Shown: piece by piece, positions 18,929 to 27,007 of the stretch
Layout: each line of letters starts with the position of its first letter
Numbering within the stretch: the stretch's first letter is position 1
DNA from: JAKRSE01 sp943369295
GTDB taxonomy: Bacteria > Armatimonadota > Fimbriimonadia > Fimbriimonadales > Fimbriimonadaceae
DNA: 64,000 bases
Direction: 5' to 3'
NCBI GenBank assembly: GCA_943369295.1
Contig: CALRMU020000001.1
Span: forward strand, 682,001-746,000
Made by a program: the position numbers and the translations under genes
Notes under the pieces: model-generated
Told to the model about the DNA's origin: nothing
The model's database searches: none
Seen by the model: the letters and a program-made list of their open reading frames with translations, nothing else

Positions 18929-19639
18929 ATGAGATTGAAGAAGAGCACGGTTGGCCTGGTATGCCTGGCCATGATCGCCGCCTGTGGTTTGGTGCCGCTC
19001 CCGGCCCATTCACAGGGTGGACCCGGAGGCACAATCATCCCCTCGGTTCAGTTTGAAAATGCTGACATCCGAGACGCCCTCAAAGTTTTGTTCAGGCCAG
19101 TTGGCGCCAGCTACAGCGTCGCTCCGGAAGTTCAGGGATTGGTTACGGCCAATCTCACCAATGTTCCGTTCGAAACTGCTCTGCGCAACCTGCTCAACCA
19201 GGTAAATGCAACCTATCGAATTGAAGGCGGCATCTACAACATTATCATCAAGCCAACCGAGAATCCAAATCCGGTTAATCCAATTGATGGTGGAGCAACA
19301 GCAACGCGAACAAATCCGATCGTTAAGATCCGAATTCGAAATGCAGACCCAGCTTTGATCATTGCTATTCTCAGCAACCAGATCAGTGTCACCACGCCTC
19401 CTGAAATCTCCGGTCTCTCCGGCGGTATCGGTATGGGTGGCGGCGGTGGTGGTGGCGGCTTCGGTGGTGGCGGCTTCGGTGGTGGTGGCGGCGGCCTGGG
19501 CGGCGGTGGCGGCGGCTTTGGTGGCGGTGGCGGCGGCTTCGGTGGCGGCGGTGGTGGCGGCGGCTTCGGCGGCGGCGGCTTCGGTGGCGGCGGCGGCGGT
19601 TTCGGTGGCGGTGGCGGCGGCGGCGGCCTCGGAAGATAA
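18929..19639 (+). CDS. small exported STN-domain protein with Gly-rich tail, secretin-associated
   Basis: The 236-residue protein starts after a good AGGAG site and has a signal peptide (to about residue 28). Residues about 37-108 form an STN/N0 domain (VQFENADIRDALKVL, LTNVPFETALRNLLNQ), the periplasmic entry domain of secretins. Residues about 129-155 (VKIRIRNADPALIIAILSNQ) match the start of the next segment in the adjacent secretin (RIKVMRADPASL). It then ends in about 70 residues of almost pure Gly with Phe/Leu spacers, with no secretin pore domain. It looks like a shortened paralogue of pilQ that might form a periplasmic ring or a cap; the function is not known. Confidence 0.7.
   Translation: MRLKKSTVGLVCLAMIAACGLVPLPAHSQGGPGGTIIPSVQFENADIRDALKVLFRPVGASYSVAPEVQGLVTANLTNVPFETALRNLLNQVNATYRIEGGIYNIIIKPTENPNPVNPIDGGATATRTNPIVKIRIRNADPALIIAILSNQISVTTPPEISGLSGGIGMGGGGGGGGFGGGGFGGGGGGLGGGGGGFGGGGGGFGGGGGGGGFGGGGFGGGGGGFGGGGGGGGLGR
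19436..19636 (+). repeat. in-frame GGTGGCGGC-type simple repeat
   Basis: About 200 bases of near-continuous GGN codons (mainly GGC and GGT, broken by TTC or CTG) encode the Gly-rich tail of the STN protein. Runs of G on this strand could slip during replication or form G-quadruplexes. Length is a multiple of three throughout. Confidence 0.85.
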
Positions 19640-19672
19640 TTCAGTCGTACTTAAGAAGGAGAAATTGAGGGA

Positions 19673-21286
19673 ATGAGGATTAAGAACTGTTGGACCGCCT
19701 TGGTGGCGGCGGCGTTGGTGGTAGGCGCTGTCATGCCCGCAGCGGCTCAGGGACAGCGCACTGGCGGCAAGATCGACTTGCAGCTTAAGGATGCTGAGCT
19801 TCTGACCGCTCTGCAGGCGCTTTCTCTGCAGACTGGCATCGAATTCACCATCCAGGTGGCCGATGCAGACAAGATTCGTCGAGTCACGGTCAGCTTGAAA
19901 GAGAAGACCGCTGAAGAGGCGATTCGATATATCTGCGAAGCCGCTGGTGTTATCGTCGACCGAGACGAGACTGGCGTCTTTGTAGTCCGAACGGCAAGTG
20001 CTCCCGCACCTGTCAGCTCGACTGTGGCTGCACCGAAAAGGAATGTTCTGCGCCGAATCAAGGTGATGAGAGCGGATCCCGCTTCCCTTTACCGACAGAT
20101 TAGGTTTGGAGATATCCCTGACATGTTCACGGAGATGCAGGATCTCCAGAGCAAGGCAGCAAGTCTTTCGCCAGTCAGGCCACAGAGCCTTGGCTTGGTT
20201 ACTGACCTCAACAGGCAGTCTATCAACCTCAACTCTGATGCCCAGCCGATTCGGTCCAGCATGTCCAACGAGTCCATCAGTCTTCCAGGTGAAGCTGCTG
20301 GCCAGCGTGGCGGCGGTGGCGGAATGGGTGGCGGCATGGGTGGCGGCGGTCTCGCCGGTGGCGGCCAGGGCGGCGGCGGTCTAGGCGGTGGTCTGGGCGG
20401 CGGTGGCCAGGCTGGCGGATCTGGTCTTGGTCTTCAGGCCGGACAGGGATTCGTTCCAGAAGGACTGACCAACTTCTCCTATGATCCCAACGACAACTCA
20501 ATCATTGTCCAGGGTTCAGAAGAAGCCATCAGACAGCTGGAAGCCATCATCGAGCAGTTCGATGTTGCTCCTAAGCAGGTTTACGTTGACGTCAAGTACA
20601 TCACCACGTCCAACTCGAAGGATTCGTCCTTCGGAATCGACTGGCTGTACCAGAGAGGCGGCGTTTTTGCAGGCAACCGACCTGGCACCTTCGCTCGAGC
20701 TGCTGACCCAATCTTCCTCAACTATGCCACTGGCAACATCACCACAAGAATGCGCGCACTCTTGAGTGATGGTTGGGGTCGAGTCGTCAGCAACCCCTCG
20801 GTTCAGACACTCAACAACCAGCCAGCTTTCTTCCAGGCGACCACGGTTACCACGGTCTTCGTGAACCAGATCGTCAACGGAAGCGGCGGCATCGTTATTC
20901 AGCCGGTCCCGAACCAGGTGCCCATTACCAGCGGCATCTCGATTCGACCCAGAATCAACAACAATGGTACGGTCACCATGGTGATCAGCACCACGATCAG
21001 CGACTTCGGTCAGCTGAGAAGAGGCCCGGACGGAACTGAAATTCCCGACACCTTGACTCAGACTGTCTTCGTCCCTGTCATCGTGCCAGATGGAGAAACG
21101 GTTGCCTTGGGCGGCTTGACTCGAAAGACTGAGAACTACAGCCGAAGCAGAATTCCTCTGCTCAGTGATCTCCCGATCATCGGCCAGTTCTTCCAGGGCA
21201 AGAACGAGCAGACTAGCACTCAGGACCTTACGGTCTTCGTGACTCCAACAATCATCAAGGACCAGAACTTCGGACTGACTCCGTAA
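19673..21286 (+). CDS. pilQ: type IV pilus outer-membrane secretin PilQ
   Basis: PilQ forms the outer-membrane pore for the pilus. The 537-residue protein has a signal peptide (to about residue 26), an STN/N0 domain (about 33-107), a second N-domain (about 122-150), a Gly-rich insert (about 211-256), a NolW/N1-like segment (LTNFSYDPNDNSIIVQGSEE, about 265-284) and the secretin domain (about 305-530). The secretin signature VPDGETVALGGLTRK and the lip motif IPLLSDLPIIGQFFQ are both present. It is shorter than proteobacterial PilQ and lacks AMIN repeats. It closes the operon, with a terminator 38 bases after the stop. Confidence 0.93.
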   Translation: MRIKNCWTALVAAALVVGAVMPAAAQGQRTGGKIDLQLKDAELLTALQALSLQTGIEFTIQVADADKIRRVTVSLKEKTAEEAIRYICEAAGVIVDRDETGVFVVRTASAPAPVSSTVAAPKRNVLRRIKVMRADPASLYRQIRFGDIPDMFTEMQDLQSKAASLSPVRPQSLGLVTDLNRQSINLNSDAQPIRSSMSNESISLPGEAAGQRGGGGGMGGGMGGGGLAGGGQGGGGLGGGLGGGGQAGGSGLGLQAGQGFVPEGLTNFSYDPNDNSIIVQGSEEAIRQLEAIIEQFDVAPKQVYVDVKYITTSNSKDSSFGIDWLYQRGGVFAGNRPGTFARAADPIFLNYATGNITTRMRALLSDGWGRVVSNPSVQTLNNQPAFFQATTVTTVFVNQIVNGSGGIVIQPVPNQVPITSGISIRPRINNNGTVTMVISTTISDFGQLRRGPDGTEIPDTLTQTVFVPVIVPDGETVALGGLTRKTENYSRSRIPLLSDLPIIGQFFQGKNEQTSTQDLTVFVTPTIIKDQNFGLTP

Positions 21287-21324
21287 GGAATTCAATTCGA
21301 GGGATGGTCTGACGACCCCCAGGT

Positions 21325-21361
21325 GACGGCGGCAGGCTCAGCTTGCCGCCGTCTCATTTTC
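21325..21361 (+). terminator. intrinsic terminator after pilQ
   Basis: A 10-bp perfect stem (GACGGCGGCA, 21325-21334, with TGCCGCCGTC, 21344-21353) and a 9-base loop precede CTCATTTTC. The T run is short, so readthrough into aroK is possible. Confidence 0.75.
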
Positions 21362-21414
21362 AACCCAAAGGATCAAAATGAAGAGCGTCAATCAGGGAGA
21401 GGCCAGGTAACCCT

Positions 21415-21924
21415 ATGTACGCCATTCTTTTGGGAATGATGGGCAGCGGAAAAACCACTGTCGGCCGAAGAGCAGCCGAACTCGCTGGCTACGAATTTCA
21501 GGATACTGACCAGCTGCTTGTCAGGAAGCTTGGCCGGCCGATTCATCAGATTTTTCAGTTCTATGGAGAAGAAGCATTCCGCCAGCATGAAACTCGCATT
21601 CTCGCTGAGTTAGAGCTTGGGAATGGGGTTTTGGCGACAGGTGGAGGCATCGTCCTAAGGGATGAAAACTGGACCGAGATGCGGCGCCTAGGAAAGACCA
21701 TCTTCCTCCAAGTGCCCGAGGAACTGCTAATCGAAAGGCTTGCCGTTGCAAAACGCCGTCGACCTCTGCTAGAAAGGGATGATTGGGAAGAACAGCTTGG
21801 AATCATTCTTGCCGGACGTTTAGAACTCTATAAAAAGGCAGACGTGATTTTGGATATCACAGAAAATGACATTGAAGTTGCGGCAGCAAAACTGGTTTCT
21901 GCCATGGGGTGGAATCTGGCATGA
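21415..21924 (+). CDS. aroK: shikimate kinase
   Basis: AroK phosphorylates shikimate at O3 with ATP, in chorismate synthesis. The 169-residue protein is of normal length, with Walker A GMMGSGKTT (residues 7-15), the substrate-binding DTD motif (FQDTDQLL), the FRQHE segment carrying the substrate Arg, the ATGGGIV glycine motif and the lid Arg region (AKRRRPLL). It follows the pilus operon after its terminator and overlaps aroB by four bases. The pilQ-aroK-aroB order is the same as in Gammaproteobacteria. Confidence 0.96.
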   Translation: MYAILLGMMGSGKTTVGRRAAELAGYEFQDTDQLLVRKLGRPIHQIFQFYGEEAFRQHETRILAELELGNGVLATGGGIVLRDENWTEMRRLGKTIFLQVPEELLIERLAVAKRRRPLLERDDWEEQLGIILAGRLELYKKADVILDITENDIEVAAAKLVSAMGWNLA

Positions 21925-22922
21925 AGCAAAAGCTGATCTTCTGCGCCCCAGAACAGGCGATCGCCAGCCTGCCAAGCGATGCCTGGATCATTACGGACCA
22001 AAACGTTGAAAGGGCATGGGGTCACCTGCTATCCGCTCACAGGGTCATCTCCTTTAAACCAGGCGAAGAGCAGAAGACTTGGGCGCAGACTGGACTGGTT
22101 TTGGAAGAGCTTGCCTCGAAAGGGGTCAACCGCAAATCAACTATTGCAGCGCTAGGTGGAGGAGTCGTTGGCGACTTGGCTGGCTTCGCAGCTTCATCAA
22201 TTCTTCGAGGAATTCGTCTGGTTCAGATTCCTACCTCGCTGCTTGCTATGGTCGATTCAGCCATTGGTGGCAAGGTCGGAGTTGACCTTGAGGCGGGGAA
22301 GAACCTGGCCGGAGCATTTTGGCCAGCAGATGAAGTTCTTATCTGCGTCGATTTCTTAAAGACTTTGCCGGAAAGAGAATGGCTTTGCGGATCTGCCGAG
22401 GTCTGGAAGTACGGGGCCATCATGGATGAGAAGCTGTTCAGCGATCTTGAATCAGCAAACATCAGTCCACAGAGGCCAGACCTAGGCAGGGTTGTGGCAG
22501 CCTGCGCTAATCACAAAGTAGATGTTGTCGAAGAAGACCCCCATGAGAAGACCGGGAGAAGGGCGATCCTCAACTATGGTCACACCATCGGACATGCCAT
22601 CGAATGGGCCGCCGGATACGGGGCCATGACACACGGTGAGGCAATTTCGATCGGAATGGTCCTAGAAGCTCACCTTGGCGAAATTTTGGGCGTAACAGAA
22701 TCGGGAACAAGCGAAAGAATGAAGTCAGCGCTTTCCCGCCAGGGACTGCCCGTACAGCTTCCAGACGACTTATCACCGAATCAGCTGCTTGAAGGCATGA
22801 AAAGGGATAAAAAAGCTGGTGCAGATGGCCTTGCTTTCAGCCTCCTAAATCGCATCGGAGAAAGTAAACTCTACACAGCAGTTCCTGCAGAACCAGTCTT
22901 GGAGATTCTGAAGAAAACATGA
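21921..22922 (+). CDS. aroB: 3-dehydroquinate synthase
   Basis: AroB converts DAHP to 3-dehydroquinate, using NAD and a divalent metal. The ATG at 21921 overlaps the aroK stop (ATGA) and gives 333 residues; an in-frame GTG at 21909 would add four residues and is less likely. Family motifs are clear: GGGVVGDLAGFAAS (NAD loop), IPTSLLAMVDSAIGGKVGVD, AGKNLAGAFWPADEVL, and the metal site region in ILNYGHTIGHAIE. The stop overlaps the next small gene by four bases. Confidence 0.95.
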   Translation: MKQKLIFCAPEQAIASLPSDAWIITDQNVERAWGHLLSAHRVISFKPGEEQKTWAQTGLVLEELASKGVNRKSTIAALGGGVVGDLAGFAASSILRGIRLVQIPTSLLAMVDSAIGGKVGVDLEAGKNLAGAFWPADEVLICVDFLKTLPEREWLCGSAEVWKYGAIMDEKLFSDLESANISPQRPDLGRVVAACANHKVDVVEEDPHEKTGRRAILNYGHTIGHAIEWAAGYGAMTHGEAISIGMVLEAHLGEILGVTESGTSERMKSALSRQGLPVQLPDDLSPNQLLEGMKRDKKAGADGLAFSLLNRIGESKLYTAVPAEPVLEILKKT

Positions 22923-23122
22923 GAATGATCAGGCTAGCAGTTTTAGGTATCACCTTGCTGCTTTGCCTTGGCGGCTATCTTGCCAGTCAGTATGCGTTTT
23001 TTCAAGGCACTACAGGTGCCTATATCAAAGCTCTCGATTCCAGTCCTCTGCCTATTCTCAGCCTTGTACTGCTCATCGCCTTGGTGATTCTGGCCTTTCT
23101 GCCCGAGAGGACAGAGGAGTAG
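22919..23122 (+). CDS. small two-helix membrane protein
   Basis: The 67-residue product has two hydrophobic segments (about residues 5-22 and 44-61) joined by a short polar loop, and an acidic end (PERTEE). It starts on the aroB stop (ATGA) and the next gene begins directly after its own stop, so translational coupling within the operon supports it as real. I do not recognise a family. It might assist the adjacent membrane-bound PASTA protein, but that is only a guess from position. Confidence 0.65.
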   Translation: MRMIRLAVLGITLLLCLGGYLASQYAFFQGTTGAYIKALDSSPLPILSLVLLIALVILAFLPERTEE

Positions 23123-24919
23123 ATGTCCTTGATTGGCACCCTTGTCGCCTTCCGTTATGAAGTCACCCAAGAACTGGTGGGTGATGGCATTTTTGACGTC
23201 TTCAAGGGCATTGATCGACAGAGAAATAGGCCAGTCAAGCTCAGAATCCTTCGTCCTAACTTGGCCAAAGACCAAGAATTTGTTGGCGAGCTAAAGGACC
23301 TTGCGGCACAGCATGCCGAGATCCACCACCCAGCGATGGAAAGGATCTACGAAATGGTCCCTCATGAAGAGACCTGGGTGCTGATCAGCGAGCATGAAGA
23401 TGGTGCAGTGCTGGAAGACCGCCTACGGCGTCTGACAACTTTCAGCGTCCCGGCCGGACTTGCCATCATCATCTCAACCTGCGAGGCATTGGTAGGCTGC
23501 CACGAGGCGGGTCTTGTCCACGGCGACATCAGTGCGAGAACTCTCTACTCAAAGCAGACAGATGGCGTAAAGCTTATGTGCGCTGGCTTCTGGCGCGCCT
23601 ACGCTCAAAACGCTTATTCGGCGCGGCAGGCTCTGCCTTCAATGGCCCCCTATCTGGCGCCAGAGATTTCTGAGGGAGAAATGCCCTCAGCCCAGTCGGA
23701 TATCTATGCTGTCGGAGTTCTGCTTTTCAGGATTCTGACCGGCCGCTTTCCTTACCTTGGCGATACCCCAGCAGGCTTGGCCCATCAGCATGCTACTGCC
23801 TTGCCCCCTTCCCTCAGAAAGTCGCTCCCAGCGGGTCCTCAGGCGTTGGATGAAGTGGTTCTGCGGTGTCTGGCCAAGCACCCCGATGATAGGTACGAAT
23901 CGGTCACAGATCTGCTTCGGGATCTGAGAATGATCCAAGATGGTCTTCGTTTCGGACGCAAAGCACCGGTCGCTCCTATCAGTGATAGAGAAGAAGGCAG
24001 TGCCGTCCGGCCTCGCAAGGGTCCTGCACCAGTCAAGGTGGTCGCGGTTAAAACCGAAGCCCCCGCTCAGGAGGCTGCGGTCGAGCCAGAAGACCCTGAG
24101 ACACGTAAGAAGTCAAGGAGATCTGAAGACGGAGTGCCTCGCTGGCTAGCTTTTCTCGCATTTCTGGGCGTCCTTATGGTCGCCTTCACCATTGCCTACT
24201 GGGCTTATGTCAACATCTCGGCGCCCCCAACACAAAAGGTGCCGGATCTGGTTGGACAGACAGTGCAGGATGCCGTCACGGTCCTTAATGGTCAAGGTCT
24301 GACCATGACCGTTGTCGAAAGGGCAAGTGAAAAGCCCAAGGGGGTCATTCTTTCCTTGGACCCTGCTCCAGGCGAAGATGTCCGGTCGGCCTTCCCTATC
24401 AAGGCAGTGGTCAGCGCAGGCTCGGCTGATGTCGTTGTTCCTGATGTCAGAGGCAGAAGCTTGGATGAAGCTAAGACCCTTCTCGCAACTCTTGACCTCA
24501 AGGTTTCAGAAGACTATCAGTACGTCCGTGATCCCGATCTGCCGGTGAATCAGGTTGTGGACCAGGCACCCTCTCCTCGCCAGAAAACAAGGCGTCTTTC
24601 AACCATTCGTCTTACCGTCAACAGCCTCTCCTCAGAAGATGTGCTGAACAAGCGACAAGGGGAATGGCATACGTTTACGCTTGAGATTCCTCTTCCAGTC
24701 CAAGATTCCAACTCAGACATGCTGGTGAGAGTTGACATGCTGGATGAGGACGGAGTCACCACGATTCATGAGGGCTACCACAGGCCAGAAGAAGTTATGG
24801 GAGTGAAGGTTAATGGCAAGGGAAGCCCGGTCACCTTTACTGTCTACGTGAACAACGAACTCTACGATCAGATCGAAAAGACCGTCAAGGCACCAGAAGG
24901 AGAAGCCGCTGAGCGATGA
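23123..24919 (+). CDS. membrane PASTA-domain protein with degenerate Ser/Thr kinase domain (pseudokinase)
   Basis: The 598-residue protein has the PrkC/PknB layout: kinase fold (residues about 10-270), juxtamembrane linker, one membrane helix (about 341-363), two PASTA domains (about 372-435 and 438-506) and a C-terminal beta domain. PASTA domains bind peptidoglycan fragments. The kinase core lost key residues. The VAIK Lys aligns with Arg41 (KLRILRP). In the catalytic loop (HGDISARTL, 133-141) Asp135 remains, but the usual Lys is Ser137 and the metal-binding Asn is Thr140. DFG has become CAG (153-155). The Gly-rich loop is also poor (VGDGIFDVF). APE (179-181) and the DIYAVG Asp are kept, so the fold should be intact but phosphotransfer is unlikely. 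It overlaps rpe by four bases. Confidence 0.88.
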   Translation: MSLIGTLVAFRYEVTQELVGDGIFDVFKGIDRQRNRPVKLRILRPNLAKDQEFVGELKDLAAQHAEIHHPAMERIYEMVPHEETWVLISEHEDGAVLEDRLRRLTTFSVPAGLAIIISTCEALVGCHEAGLVHGDISARTLYSKQTDGVKLMCAGFWRAYAQNAYSARQALPSMAPYLAPEISEGEMPSAQSDIYAVGVLLFRILTGRFPYLGDTPAGLAHQHATALPPSLRKSLPAGPQALDEVVLRCLAKHPDDRYESVTDLLRDLRMIQDGLRFGRKAPVAPISDREEGSAVRPRKGPAPVKVVAVKTEAPAQEAAVEPEDPETRKKSRRSEDGVPRWLAFLAFLGVLMVAFTIAYWAYVNISAPPTQKVPDLVGQTVQDAVTVLNGQGLTMTVVERASEKPKGVILSLDPAPGEDVRSAFPIKAVVSAGSADVVVPDVRGRSLDEAKTLLATLDLKVSEDYQYVRDPDLPVNQVVDQAPSPRQKTRRLSTIRLTVNSLSSEDVLNKRQGEWHTFTLEIPLPVQDSNSDMLVRVDMLDEDGVTTIHEGYHRPEEVMGVKVNGKGSPVTFTVYVNNELYDQIEKTVKAPEGEAAER

Positions 24920-25569
24920 TCAAAGTCTGCCCCTCGATTCTTTCCTGTCCGCCTGACGATTTTCGAACCCACGTCACCCACATGATGCAGGGGGGCGCAG
25001 ATTGGATTCACCTTGATGTGATGGATGGACAGTTTGTTCCTCCCATCACCTTCGGGGCAGATTTGGCGGCAGCCCTAGAAAAGCTCGGCAATACCCCCCT
25101 GGAAGCACACTTGATGACCGAGACCCCAGAGGCTCATTTCGATGCCTTCATCAAGGCCGGCTGCACCAGAGTCATTTTTCATGCCGAGGCCGCTGCGCAT
25201 TCACATCGGCTAGCCCAATCACTTCAAGCCCAAGGCATCCTTGCGGGTGTGGCTCTCAATCCAGGGACTTCATCGGAGGTTCTAAAGCCCTTGCTTGAAG
25301 TCTGCGATCTAGCCTTGGTCATGACTGTAAATCCTGGCTGGGGTGGGCAGAAGATGATTGAATCCTGCATCGAAAAGGTAGCCGAGATTCGAGCCTTTGC
25401 TCCCCACTTGGCCATTCAAGTAGATGGCGGGGTTGACCCCACCACAATTCAGAAACTGTTTGATGCTGGTGCGACCGATTTTGTGGCCGGAAGCTTTTTG
25501 ATGAAGGCTCCTACCATCGCAGAAGGAATTTCTGCCTTGAGGAAGGCATGCGAACAGCAAAGCTCCTGA
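24916..25569 (+). CDS. rpe: ribulose-phosphate 3-epimerase
   Basis: Rpe interconverts ribulose 5-phosphate and xylulose 5-phosphate in the pentose phosphate pathway. The 217-residue TIM barrel begins IKVCPSILSCP and has the metal and catalytic segments WIHLDVMDGQFVPPITFG, EAHLMTE, FHAEA, LVMTVNPGWGGQ and IQVDGGVD. The ATG sits on the stop of the PASTA gene (ATGA). The rpe-after-PASTA-kinase order recalls the prpC-prkC-rsgA-rpe cluster of Firmicutes, here without the phosphatase and rsgA. Confidence 0.96.
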   Translation: MIKVCPSILSCPPDDFRTHVTHMMQGGADWIHLDVMDGQFVPPITFGADLAAALEKLGNTPLEAHLMTETPEAHFDAFIKAGCTRVIFHAEAAAHSHRLAQSLQAQGILAGVALNPGTSSEVLKPLLEVCDLALVMTVNPGWGGQKMIESCIEKVAEIRAFAPHLAIQVDGGVDPTTIQKLFDAGATDFVAGSFLMKAPTIAEGISALRKACEQQSS

Positions 25570-25838
25570 CCACCAGCTGCGTCCTGGCCGGATTGCTTCT
25601 GCTTGTCATCTGGCCCTTTGCACTTAAGCCCCCCGCCGCAGATGCTGGTCGTCAGGCTTTGGCTGAGCACGGAGTGCGCAACCTCGTCTATTTCGGTTTT
25701 GTCTGCTTTGTCTGGCTGGGGGCAGCTTCCAGCGCTGTGTGGCTGGCTAAGCTCCAGCTTAAGCAGTTTAAAGAGATGGAATCAGAGAACCTTAAGAGCC
25801 TTATTGAGGGCAGCCTGAGGGATCACCAGAAAAAGTGA
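25548..25838 (+). CDS. small membrane protein with coiled-coil tail
   Basis: The 96-residue product overlaps the end of rpe by 22 bases and has a GGAAGG ribosome site inside rpe. It has two membrane helices (about residues 7-27 and 45-67) and a charged helical tail (LKQFKEMESENLKSLIEGS). Its stop overlaps the ribD start (GTGA). No family recognised; tight coupling on both sides argues that it is expressed. Confidence 0.65.
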   Translation: MRTAKLLTTSCVLAGLLLLVIWPFALKPPAADAGRQALAEHGVRNLVYFGFVCFVWLGAASSAVWLAKLQLKQFKEMESENLKSLIEGSLRDHQKK

Positions 25839-26944
25839 GCCGTCAGGAGTTTTCAGAATTCGATAAAAGGATGATGGCAAGGGCCATCGAGCTAGGGAAG
25901 AATGGCTGGCCCGCCCCCAACCCAAGAGTTGGCTGCATTCTGACAAGCGGCGAAGAGATCATTGCCGAGGGATGGCATAAATATGCTGGCGCTCCTCACG
26001 CCGAAGCAATGGCCCTTAACCTGGCTAAAGAAAGAGCAGAGGGCAGCACAGCTTACGTCAGCCTCGAACCCTGTTCCCATTTCGGTCGAACTCCTCCCTG
26101 TGCCAATGCCTTGATCGAGGCCCGAGTGAGCAGAGTCGTTTGCGCCATCAAAGACCCTAACCCTCTCGGTGCGGGCGGGGATCAGGTTCTCCAAAGTGCC
26201 GGGATCGAGGTTCAAGAGGGGCTGCTGCTCAAAGAATCTGCCTGGATGAATCACGTGTGGCTGTTTCAGGCCCTTTCTGGTCGTCCCTTCGTCACTCTCA
26301 AAGCTGCCGTGACTCACGATGGTTTCATGGCTCGGCTGGATGGAACTTCCAAGTGGATTACTTCTGAGGAGGCGAGGCTGGAAGGACATCGTCTGAGAAC
26401 CGAGATGGGCTCAGTCCTGGTAGGGAGGGGAACCGTAGCTGCTGATGATCCATCACTCACTGCTCGATTTGAGGGGGTCGTCAATCAGCCACGCCCCATC
26501 GTTCTTGATCCACAGGGACGCCTGACTGGTGGCGAGACTGTTCTGCAGCGAGAAGGCGCTCTCTGGATTCAGGCCGAGAAGAAAGATGATCCCAGAGTGA
26601 GGCAGGTTGATATCGATGCGAATGGATTCGACTTGGCAGCCCTTCTAGCAATTCTGAAGAAAGAAGGGATATCTGGCGTCTTGGTCGAAGGGGGACCTGC
26701 AGCACTCGCCGCTTTCGCAGGGGCTGGTCTGTGGGATAGGCTCGATATCTTTATCGCTCCCCATTCCTTTGAGGCGGGAATCCCTCTGCCATCGGCTTTA
26801 TGGGATCTGGCAAGGAACTTAGAGGCCACGCCGGGCATTTTAAGAAGTGATAGCCAAGCTGGCCCCGATCGTCACATCACCCTCTGGCGAGAGGCCCAGA
26901 TCATGGGAACAATCATGGACCGGTTAGGGTCTCAACCATTGTAA
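25835..26944 (+). CDS. ribD: bifunctional riboflavin biosynthesis deaminase/reductase
   Basis: RibD deaminates the pyrimidine intermediate from GTP and then reduces its ribose side chain. The 369-residue protein has both domains. The N-terminal zinc deaminase has HAE (55-57) and PCSHFGRTPPC (79-89). The C-terminal NADPH reductase has RPFVTLKAAVTHDG, GTSKWITSEEAR, VGRGTVAADDPSLTAR and GVLVEGGPA. It starts with GTG on the previous stop. No other rib genes are nearby, so it stands alone here. A terminator follows 25 bases after the stop. Confidence 0.95.
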   Translation: MSRQEFSEFDKRMMARAIELGKNGWPAPNPRVGCILTSGEEIIAEGWHKYAGAPHAEAMALNLAKERAEGSTAYVSLEPCSHFGRTPPCANALIEARVSRVVCAIKDPNPLGAGGDQVLQSAGIEVQEGLLLKESAWMNHVWLFQALSGRPFVTLKAAVTHDGFMARLDGTSKWITSEEARLEGHRLRTEMGSVLVGRGTVAADDPSLTARFEGVVNQPRPIVLDPQGRLTGGETVLQREGALWIQAEKKDDPRVRQVDIDANGFDLAALLAILKKEGISGVLVEGGPAALAAFAGAGLWDRLDIFIAPHSFEAGIPLPSALWDLARNLEATPGILRSDSQAGPDRHITLWREAQIMGTIMDRLGSQPL

Positions 26945-26968
26945 CAAGATTTTCTTCCCTCCCCGTAA

Positions 26969-27007
26969 AGCCCCGTCTCTATGCCCTCAGAGCGGGGCCC
27001 TTTTTTG
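26969..27007 (+). terminator. intrinsic terminator after ribD
   Basis: A GC-rich hairpin (AGCCCCGTCTCT with AGAGCGGGGC, one bulged base) is followed by CC and six T. It ends the aroK-ribD operon. Confidence 0.88.
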
